In this document: positions 1 to 5,510 of the stretch, piece after piece
Layout: the number at the start of each line of letters is the position of its first letter
Numbering within the stretch: the stretch's first letter is position 1
NCBI GenBank assembly: GCA_016177145.1
Contig: JACOVV010000186.1
Coordinates: 1-6,745 of the forward strand
DNA length: 6,745 nt
DNA from: Candidatus Omnitrophota bacterium
GTDB taxonomy: Bacteria; Omnitrophota; Gorgyraeia; JACOVV01
Direction: 5' to 3'
Notes under the pieces: generated by a model
What the model was told of the DNA's origin: nothing
Seen by the model: only the letters and a program-made list of their open reading frames with translations
Database searches by the model: none
Made by a program: the position numbers and the translations under genes

Positions 1-3
1 CCT

Positions 4-77
4 CGCCCTGTATCAGGGCGGGCACAAGGCCCGCTCCTACATCGCGATTCGGACAGGCACGGGGGCCCGCCCCTACG
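4..77. repeat. Degenerate palindromic repeat cluster downstream of htpX
   Basis: Three inverted repeats in series: CGCCCTG/CAGGGCG (4-10 and 14-20); a C-type module with arms GGGCGGGC/GCCCGCTC (16-23 and 29-36, one G.T) ending CTCCTAC at 40; and a second C-type module ending CCCCTAC at 76. The last two are joined by the 8-nt palindrome ATCGCGAT (41-48). The stretch from 37 matches the minus strand of the coding copy over most positions, including the trailing CGTT. Bases 78-116 hold nothing else that I can recognise. Confidence 0.8.
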
Positions 78-116
78 TTCTTTTTCTGTAGTCCATTATT
101 TCTCATATATCTTCTA

Positions 117-968
117 TCAAGAAATCCTCATCTCTCTCAGTCTCTTGATCCTCTCCTGCATCGGTGGATGGGTGCTGAATAAAGTCGCAATAAAATCGGC
201 GCGCAGAGGATTGACGATAAACAAATGAGCCGTTGAGGGATTTGCTCCCAATGGCCGGACTTTCACCGCATCTTCCAGTTTTGCCAAAGCGCTGGCAAGC
301 CCCATCGGTGAATGAGCCAGATGAGCGCCGGTTTCGTCCGCTCCATATTCTCTAGATCTGGAAATCGCCAATTGAACCAGCATTGCCGCTAGTGGAGCTA
401 AAATCATCAAAGCGATCATGGCGACGGCTTCTCCTCCTCCGCTACGACGGTCCCTGTCACGACCACCGCCAAAAATCATCGCCCACCTCGCCCAGTCGGC
501 CAGCATGGTAATCGCGCCGGCAATCGTCGCCGCGATCGTGGAAACAAGAATATCCCGGTTCTTGACGTGACCTAATTCATGCGCCAGCACTCCCTTGAGT
601 TCATCAGGGTTCAACAATTCCAGAATCCCTTGCGTCACGCAGACAACCGCGTGAGCGGGGTTTCTTCCGGTAGCGAACGCGTTGGGTGAACGGTGAAGCG
701 TTAGGTACAAGCGAGGCATTGGAATTTGCGCCCTCATCGCCAGTTCACGCACCATACTTTGTAATTCAGGAAGTTCCGCGGAACCAATCGGCTTGGCGCG
801 ATACATCGCCAGGACGATCTTGTCGCAGAACCAATAACTAATGAAATTTATCACCAGCGCGAAAATAAAAGCCGTTCTGGCGCCGCTGGGACCGCCCAGC
901 AAACCGCCAATGACCACTAATATAACAGTCAATATTCCTAGCAACAACGCTGTCTTTAACGTTTTCAT
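117..968 (-). CDS. htpX: HtpX-like M48 family membrane zinc metalloprotease
   Basis: A 283-aa integral membrane metalloprotease of family M48B (HtpX), which degrades damaged or misfolded inner-membrane proteins. Zinc site: HELGH with His130, Glu131 and His134, and third ligand Glu207 in SREYGAD (205-211). Other family marks are PNAFATG (95-101) and the C-terminal FSTHPPMQERIKRL (264-277). Hydrophobic helices lie at about 7-24, 31-48, 140-158 and 181-201, the usual four. A glycine/arginine-rich loop, GGGRDRDRRSGGGE (167-180), separates the last two. Length is normal and no key residue is missing. The start at 968 is fixed by a strong AAGGAGGT site 9 nt upstream. It lies 56 nt after the BatB-BatC stop on the same strand, so read-through transcription is likely, though separate expression is possible. 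Its place at the end of a Bat cluster fits an envelope quality-control role. Confidence 0.95.
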   Translation of the reverse strand: MKTLKTALLLGILTVILVVIGGLLGGPSGARTAFIFALVINFISYWFCDKIVLAMYRAKPIGSAELPELQSMVRELAMRAQIPMPRLYLTLHRSPNAFATGRNPAHAVVCVTQGILELLNPDELKGVLAHELGHVKNRDILVSTIAATIAGAITMLADWARWAMIFGGGRDRDRRSGGGEAVAMIALMILAPLAAMLVQLAISRSREYGADETGAHLAHSPMGLASALAKLEDAVKVRPLGANPSTAHLFIVNPLRADFIATLFSTHPPMQERIKRLREMRIS

Positions 969-977
969 CTCTGCACG

Positions 978-985
978 ACCTCCTT
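978..985 (-). promoter_or_regulatory. Strong ribosome binding site of htpX
   Basis: AAGGAGGT on the minus strand, 9 nt before the ATG at 968. It is close to the full anti-Shine-Dalgarno complement and the strongest ribosome site in the window. It lies in the 56-nt gap after the BatB-BatC stop, whose remainder is A/G-rich on the minus strand. I see no convincing promoter or terminator there. Confidence 0.75.
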
Positions 986-1024
986 CTTTCGCTGTATTCT
1001 ATTATTCTCCATTTTCCGTCTTTA

Positions 1025-2995
1025 CTACCAATCCTTCCCCGGCGGTATCTCCGTCGGTTTAGCATGCTGATAACCCCGAAGTAATTTCCCTACTTCATCG
1101 GGCTTTTCTTCTAAAGCGTCTAAAATACGTTCGGCATCCTGTTGATTCATGCTTCCCTGCGCTGGTTGTTCTCGCTGCTCCTGCTGTTGACCTTGCCAGC
1201 CCTGTTGTTGTTGTTCGCCTGACTGCTCCTGTTGCGCGTCCCCTTGCTGTTGTTCTTGTTTTGATTCCTGTGGGTCTTGTTGGGATTCTTCCTCTTGTTT
1301 TTGTTTCTGTTGTTGGTCTTTAGTCTCTGATTCCTGTTTTTTCTCTTGTTTTTCTTCGTCCTTCGTCCCTCGCCCTTCGTCCTTCTGTTCTGCTTGTCCT
1401 CCTCCTTGGTCATGCTTTTGATCCTGTTGCTGTTCCTTTTGTTTCTCTTCCGGAGGGGGTGGCTGCTGCTGAAGCAATTTCTTAATTAACTCTATATTAT
1501 ACCGCGTATCTTCATCTTTTGGATTTAATTCTAAGGCCTTTTCAAAGAGACGCAGTGATTCTTTAAGGTTGGATTTTCGAAACTCGGCGCTCGCTAAATT
1601 GTAGTAAACATTAGCCCTAAAGTGAGTGTCAGCAGCAGTTAATGACTGTTGATAGGACTCCCTGGCTTGGTCGTATTGCTTCTGCTGGTACCATGCGTTC
1701 CCGACGTTATAATTCAATTCCGGTTTCTCAGGGGCGTCGGATTGCGCGTCTTGATAAACTCTCAGCGCCTCCGCGTAATTCCGCTGTTTGTAGAGTTCGT
1801 TCCCTTTGGCATTTCGATGTTCCACCGGTGACTTCCAGGCAATGAGGAAACAAGAAATTGTCACGAGGAGCAAAAAAGGTAACGTAGGGGCAGGCCCCCG
1901 TGCCTGCCCTGATTGCAATGTAGGGGCGGGTTTAAAACCCGCCCCTACAGAAGGGTAACCACGGGGGGTTACCCCTACAATATTTTCCTTTCCCCTTTCA
2001 CCAATCATCATCTCCACACACAACAGTAAAAACGCAATCCACAAGAGATAGAAAAACCGATCCTCATACTTCGTCACATAATCTTCTTCGAATTTTCCTT
2101 TTTCCAATCCTTCGATTTCCTTGTAGATCCGTTCCAATTCCAGTTCTGCGGAGGTCGCCCTGTAATACGCTCCCCCCGTTTTGAGCGCGATTTCTTGGAG
2201 CGTTTTTTCTCCTATGCGGCTCAAAATAACTTCTCCACTTTCGTCCTTTTTGTATCCTGTTATTTTTCTTCCCGCATCTCTGCCTTCGGCGGACAAAACG
2301 GGGATCGGTTCCCCTTCCGGTTTCCCGATACCAATGCAGTATATTTTAATGCCCAATGCCTGCGCTTGTTCTGCCGCTTCGAGCGGACGACTTTCATGAT
2401 CTTCTCCATCGGTAATCAACAGGATAACCTTCTTCTGGGGGCCGTAGGCGTCTAAACCGCGAATCGCCGTCCGGATAGCGTCCCCAATAGCAGTGCCTGG
2501 ACGAGGGAGCATATTAATTTCCATGGCCTCCGTGAACAATCTTGCGGCGCGATAATCAAGAGTCAAAGGACATTGCAGGAAACTGACTCCGCTGAAGGCC
2601 ACAATACCCACTCGGTCTCCTTTAAGATAGCGGAGTAACGAGGTAATCTCCCTCTTGGCTTTGGCGAAACGATTGGGTTTGTAATCCTGCGCCAGCATGC
2701 TCATCGAAGTATCCAACGTGATCATCAAATCAATTCCTTTCCTCTCGACCTTGACCCACTCCCCTTTCTTTTGAGGACGCGCAAGCGCAAGGACCAGCAA
2801 TAGAACGGCCCCGAACACCAGTATTTTTTTTAATCTCTGGCGGGCAAAATCAACGGCGACAAGTCTCCCCCACAGGGAAGCCGACATAAACCGCGCCAAG
2901 TCTTTTCTCCTCTTGCGCCCCCCAAAAAAGAAAATCAAGAGAAGCGCTGGGAACAACCACAGCCCGTTAAACCAGTACGGATTTGCCCAATTCAT
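1025..2995 (-). CDS. BatB-BatC fusion: VWA domain, in-frame repeat linker, TPRs, Gln-rich tail
   Basis: A 656-aa protein joining BatB and BatC. Order: hydrophobic helices at about 8-25 and 57-73 around a basic loop (GRKRRKD); VWA domain about 88-295 with intact MIDAS DTSMS (95-99), Thr168 and Asp196 (ITDGED); a helix at about 312-331; a 32-residue linker (340-371) encoded by three palindromic repeat modules; a fourth helix at about 372-388; about three TPR units (395-495); a Gln/Glu/Lys-rich stretch (506-614); and a conserved-looking C terminus (616-656, NQQDAERILDALEEKP, ending GKDW) as in BatC proteins. Positive-inside reasoning puts VWA and TPR in the periplasm and the linker in the cytoplasm. 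VWA-TPR fusions of this kind are known in other bacteria; the repeat in the joint is unusual. The start at 2995 lies 1 nt after the batA stop. The tail may be variable because it also contains heptamer repeats. Confidence 0.93.
   Translation of the reverse strand: MNWANPYWFNGLWLFPALLLIFFFGGRKRRKDLARFMSASLWGRLVAVDFARQRLKKILVFGAVLLLVLALARPQKKGEWVKVERKGIDLMITLDTSMSMLAQDYKPNRFAKAKREITSLLRYLKGDRVGIVAFSGVSFLQCPLTLDYRAARLFTEAMEINMLPRPGTAIGDAIRTAIRGLDAYGPQKKVILLITDGEDHESRPLEAAEQAQALGIKIYCIGIGKPEGEPIPVLSAEGRDAGRKITGYKKDESGEVILSRIGEKTLQEIALKTGGAYYRATSAELELERIYKEIEGLEKGKFEEDYVTKYEDRFFYLLWIAFLLLCVEMMIGERGKENIVGVTPRGYPSVGAGFKPAPTLQSGQARGPAPTLPFLLLVTISCFLIAWKSPVEHRNAKGNELYKQRNYAEALRVYQDAQSDAPEKPELNYNVGNAWYQQKQYDQARESYQQSLTAADTHFRANVYYNLASAEFRKSNLKESLRLFEKALELNPKDEDTRYNIELIKKLLQQQPPPPEEKQKEQQQDQKHDQGGGQAEQKDEGRGTKDEEKQEKKQESETKDQQQKQKQEEESQQDPQESKQEQQQGDAQQEQSGEQQQQGWQGQQQEQREQPAQGSMNQQDAERILDALEEKPDEVGKLLRGYQHAKPTEIPPGKDW
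1355..1382 (-). repeat. Four tandem GGACGAA-type heptamers inside the Gln-rich tail
   Basis: The minus strand reads GGACGAA, GGGCGAG, GGACGAA, GGACGAA, 28 nt in all. Because seven is not a multiple of three, successive units are read in shifting frames, giving KDEGRGTKDE around residues 538-548. The charged result blends into the Gln/Glu/Lys-rich tail. Heptamer arrays like this are, from memory, often dispersed in the same kinds of genomes as the palindromes above. Confidence 0.75.
1883..1978 (-). repeat. Three-module palindromic repeat inside the BatB-BatC coding sequence
   Basis: Plus-strand order is C-B-A. Module C (1884-1910) has arms GGGCAGGC/GCCTGCCC on the minus strand. Module B (1920-1948) is a 29-nt near-perfect palindrome, GTAGGGGCGGG and CCCGCCCCTAC around TTTAAAA. 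Module A (1953-1978) has arms GGGTAACC/GGTTACCC around a 6-nt loop. An 8-nt palindrome, ATTGCAAT, separates C from B. The composite starts GTAGGGG and ends CCCCTAC, and it is read as residues 340-371 (VGVTPRGYPS, then GAGFKPAPT, then GQARGPAPT) with no stop. Taken with the next base, it is exactly 96 nt or 32 codons. No transposase and no target duplication are visible. Confidence 0.9.
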
Positions 2996-2996
2996 G

Positions 2997-3989
2997 TTAA
3001 GGTAACTTCCTCATTCGCGTCTGTTGCAGAACTATTTCTAATACCAGCAAAATCAGCGCAGGAATCGCAAACACCGGAAACAATTCCCGGTATTCTGTCC
3101 AATTCTTAACGGAAACCTTTGATTTTTCCAGCGCATCAATTTCTTGATAAATTTTTCGAAGGGAATCCTTGTCCTTGGCCCGGAAATATCGTCCCCCCGT
3201 CAGTTGCGCGATCTGCTGCAGCACATCCTCATCGATCTGCGTTTCCATTTGCACGTAACGGGTCCCAAAAACGGGATCATCCACCGGATAAGGAGCCGTC
3301 CCCTGTTTGCCGATTCCAATGGTGTAAACTCTGATTTTCATTGTCTGGGCCAGTTTTGCGGCTGTCAGGGGATCAATTTTCCCAGCGTTGTTAACGCCAT
3401 CCGTTAAGAGGATAATTACCTTGCTCTTTGCTTCGGAAGCGCGCAAGCGATTCACCGATGTCGCTAACCCCATTCCGATCGCTGTTCCATCTTCAATCAT
3501 TCCAATCTGAACACGGTCTAATAATTTCAATAACATGCCGTAATCAGATGTCAAAGGGCATTGGGTAAAAGATTCTTTTGAGAAAACGACAAGCCCGATT
3601 CTGTCATGTTGTCTGCCATCAACAAACCGTGACGCTTCTTCCTTGGCTACTTTCAAGCGGTCATGGGGTTGAAAATCCAGCGCCTTCATGCTTCCAGAAA
3701 TATCCAACGCCATCATCATATCGATTCCTTCGGCCGTAATCTCAGCGGCGCTCAAACCTGACTGAGGCCGCGCCATCGCCAGAATTAAAAGGGCGAGAAT
3801 AACGAACCGCAGCCCTAACATTGTTCCATAAAATGAGCTTAAAAAACGATTTTCCCCTCTCTCCCGAAGCAGTAATAGAGAAGAAAAAAGAACACTTCCT
3901 CCCCTCTTTCGGGATTTTAACCAGAATAATCTGATTAAAGGAGGAAACAGCAACAAAAAAATTAACGTCAACGGATACGCGAATCGCAT
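2997..3989 (-). CDS. batA: BatA-like VWA-domain membrane protein
   Basis: A 330-aa protein with the standard BatA layout. Two N-terminal hydrophobic helices (about 5-23 and 57-73) enclose a basic loop (KSRKRGG). A VWA domain fills about 88-285, and a C-terminal helix lies at about 303-322. The MIDAS is intact: DISGS (96-100), Thr169 in DGTAIG and Asp197 in LLTDG, so divalent metal binding is expected. By the positive-inside rule the loop is cytoplasmic and the VWA domain faces the periplasm. Start at 3989 is supported by AGGAA (3994-3998), which overlaps the stop of the preceding gene. It ends 1 nt before the BatB-BatC start, so the two are probably translationally coupled. Bat proteins were named for aerotolerance in Bacteroides; a role in envelope integrity is known of the family, while ligand and partners here are inferred. 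Confidence 0.93.
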   Translation of the reverse strand: MRFAYPLTLIFLLLFPPLIRLFWLKSRKRGGSVLFSSLLLLRERGENRFLSSFYGTMLGLRFVILALLILAMARPQSGLSAAEITAEGIDMMMALDISGSMKALDFQPHDRLKVAKEEASRFVDGRQHDRIGLVVFSKESFTQCPLTSDYGMLLKLLDRVQIGMIEDGTAIGMGLATSVNRLRASEAKSKVIILLTDGVNNAGKIDPLTAAKLAQTMKIRVYTIGIGKQGTAPYPVDDPVFGTRYVQMETQIDEDVLQQIAQLTGGRYFRAKDKDSLRKIYQEIDALEKSKVSVKNWTEYRELFPVFAIPALILLVLEIVLQQTRMRKLP

Positions 3990-3993
3990 TTTG

Positions 3994-3998
3994 TTCCT
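3994..3998 (-). promoter_or_regulatory. Ribosome binding site of batA overlapping the upstream stop codon
   Basis: Minus-strand TAGGAACAAAATG contains the TAG stop of the small membrane protein gene, an AGGAA Shine-Dalgarno sharing two bases with that stop, and the ATG of batA at 3989. This arrangement suggests translational coupling. Confidence 0.6.
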
Positions 3999-4521
3999 AA
4001 TCCGCGGCGACCGCCTGCGGTGTTGTTTCTTTAATAAGCGCCCTTGCTTGTTCCAGCGTTTTTAATGGGGCTTCCACAGGAGGAAGATATTTAGCGAATT
4101 TCACAAGGTCCGCCTCCTCGAGCACTTCACGAATTCGCCCGGTGATCACCAGGGAAACACCCGCATTCCTCAGTAACTGATCAATTTCCCAGGTAGTTCT
4201 ATCCAGCGTGTCTATTTGAAAACGCGCTCCAAGATATCGACGGGAAATATCAGCCAGTTCGCTATAAAAAAGCTTCATTTCTCTTTTCTTCAACAAGTCA
4301 GAATTTTCAAGACGGGCAAGCGATTCCAGCGCGATTTCATGGGGAGAACGCGGAGGGCCTGAAGGAACGACGTTCTTTCTTCCGAATTCTTTTTTCTTAA
4401 GCAGTCGAAACACAAGTATGGTTAAAATAACTGCGAGGAGACCCAGCAAAATCCACCCTAAAAATCCCCACCAATCCCACAGCTTAGCAAAATCTTTTAA
4501 CGGACGGATATCTTCCTGCAT
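3997..4521 (-). CDS. Small single-pass membrane protein of the MoxR/Bat operon (DUF4381-like)
   Basis: A 174-aa protein of unknown function, in the slot between DUF58 and BatA where a short DUF4381-like protein is often found. A short N-terminal stretch (1-18, with DIRPLK at 4-9) precedes one hydrophobic helix at about 19-40, then a basic stop-transfer LKKKEFGRK. This predicts the N terminus outside and a cytoplasmic C-terminal domain. That domain is helical and charged, with PHEIALESLARL (60-71), FYSELADISRRYLGARF (85-101), DRTTWEI (107-113) and EADLVKFAKYLPP (136-148). No catalytic motif is visible. The start at 4521 follows the DUF58 stop by 3 nt; AGAGGT about 11 nt upstream is a plausible but distant Shine-Dalgarno. 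The TAG stop overlaps the ribosome site of batA. It resembles the tail of BatD proteins (helix plus cytoplasmic domain), so it may do part of that job; this is inference. Confidence 0.85.
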   Translation of the reverse strand: MQEDIRPLKDFAKLWDWWGFLGWILLGLLAVILTILVFRLLKKKEFGRKNVVPSGPPRSPHEIALESLARLENSDLLKKREMKLFYSELADISRRYLGARFQIDTLDRTTWEIDQLLRNAGVSLVITGRIREVLEEADLVKFAKYLPPVEAPLKTLEQARALIKETTPQAVAAD

Positions 4522-4524
4522 TGT

Positions 4525-5403
4525 TTAACGAAACCTCTTGGCTCTTTTTTCAAAAAAATGGATCAACGGCTCCAGATAAGGTTGATCGGTTCGTAATTGG
4601 ACGGTGTCCAAGCGTGTGGATTGGAATAACCGCTGCCGCTGTTGTAGTAAAGACTGGATTCTGCGCGAAACCTGTTCACGGTAGCGCCGGTCAGAGGTAT
4701 CAATTAGTAATCGCTCACTTGTTTCCGGATCTTCCAACTGGATAAAACCAACGTCGGGAATTTCCCGTTCGCGAGGATCCAAAACATGAATAGCAATCAC
4801 ATCGTGCCGCTTTTGGGCGACACGCTGGATCTGCTCATATCCCTCATCCCAGAAGTCGGAAATAAGAAAAACGACGCTTCTCTTGGCGAGAATCTGTCCC
4901 AAATACCTCAGGGCCGTCTCGATGTTTGTTCCGCGGCTTTTCGCTTGCGAGTAGAGAATTTCGCGAATGACACGTAGCACATGCCGCCGTCCTTTCTTCG
5001 GGGGGATGGATTTTTCAATTTGATCGCTGAAAGCAATGTAGCCAATTTTATCATTATTGACAATCGCGCTGAAAGCCAGCACCGCGGCTACCTCCGCGAT
5101 AATTTCACGCTTGGTGCGCGCCACGGAACCGAAATGCTCCGAACCGCTCACATCGACCAAAAGCATCACGGTCAATTCTCGTTCTTCCATGAATTGTTTG
5201 ACAAACGGCCTGCCGAATCGGGCGGTGACATTCCAATCAATCGTGCGGACATCATCGCCTGGGGCGTATTCCCGAACCTCGGCGAATTCAATGCCACGTC
5301 CCTTAAAAACACTTTCGTATTCTCCGGCAAAAACTTCATTCACCAGGCGGTTGGTGCGAATTTCGATCTCGCGGACTTTTTTGAGGATCTCTTTGGGAAG
5401 CAT
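4525..5403 (-). CDS. DUF58 / VWA-domain protein
   Basis: Soluble 292-aa DUF58 protein, the usual genetic partner of MoxR. The DUF58 signature VREYAPGDDVRTIDWNVTAR is at 43-62. It runs into a VWA-like fold with a complete metal-ion-dependent adhesion site: DVSGS (84-88), Thr159 in RGTN and Asp183 in ISDF. No signal peptide or membrane segment is visible, so it is probably cytoplasmic, unlike the longer DUF58 proteins with two N-terminal helices. The start is placed at the ATG at 5403 (MLPKEILKKV), which matches the usual family N terminus; an in-frame TTG at 5418 would add five residues read from repeat sequence and is rejected. The only nearby Shine-Dalgarno-like bases (GGAA) lie inside the arm of the AT-rich inverted repeat upstream. 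The stop is 3 nt before the next start, indicating co-transcription. The biochemical role is unknown; family call is firm. Confidence 0.93.
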   Translation of the reverse strand: MLPKEILKKVREIEIRTNRLVNEVFAGEYESVFKGRGIEFAEVREYAPGDDVRTIDWNVTARFGRPFVKQFMEERELTVMLLVDVSGSEHFGSVARTKREIIAEVAAVLAFSAIVNNDKIGYIAFSDQIEKSIPPKKGRRHVLRVIREILYSQAKSRGTNIETALRYLGQILAKRSVVFLISDFWDEGYEQIQRVAQKRHDVIAIHVLDPREREIPDVGFIQLEDPETSERLLIDTSDRRYREQVSRRIQSLLQQRQRLFQSTRLDTVQLRTDQPYLEPLIHFFEKRAKRFR

Positions 5404-5409
5404 TGTTAT

Positions 5410-5503
5410 AAATTCCAAGCGCCAAATAACAAATCACAATGTTTGTTTGGAATTTGTGATTTGGGGACTTATTTGTAATTTGTTGTTTGTTATTTGGAAT
5501 TTG
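5410..5503. repeat. AT-rich nested inverted repeat between moxR and the DUF58 gene
   Basis: This fills most of the 107-nt intergenic gap. Outer arms are CCAAATAACAAA (5422-5433) and TTTGTTATTTGG (5486-5497), extended after a 5-nt bulge by AAATTCC (5410-5416) and GGAATTT (5496-5502, sharing GG). Inner arms are AAATCACAA (5431-5439) and TTGTGATTT (5454-5462). Variants of CAAATTC, CAAATAAC and CAAATTAC recur along the minus strand. It is unrelated to the GC-rich palindromes. Similar AT-rich repeats are, from memory, dispersed in genomes of several uncultivated phyla. There is no ORF and no recognisable RNA gene. Confidence 0.8.
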
Positions 5504-5510
5504 CCTTATC

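Noticed and set aside
1147..1413. 88-aa minus-strand frame rich in Lys/Asn/Arg
   Set aside because: An alternative frame of the Gln-rich low-complexity tail of BatB-BatC; composition is a by-product of CAA/CAG/GAA codons.
1920..1948. Intrinsic terminator formed by the 29-nt palindrome
   Set aside because: No U-tract on either strand, and the coding copy lies in the middle of an intact open frame. The intergenic copies also lack U-tracts.
1883..1978. BatB and BatC as two separate genes separated by the repeat
   Set aside because: The frame runs through without a stop, there is no start codon with a ribosome site just after the repeat, and VWA-TPR fusions are known in the family.
5404..5418. 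TTG at 5418 as the start of the DUF58 protein
   Set aside because: It adds only MEFIT, encoded largely by the repeat arm. The ATG at 5403 gives the N terminus expected for the family.
4981..5478. 165-aa plus-strand open frame, and an overlapping 162-aa one at 5057-5545
   Set aside because: Both lie antisense to the DUF58 gene, whose protein motifs are clear, and run into the AT-rich repeat. Their products show no family features.
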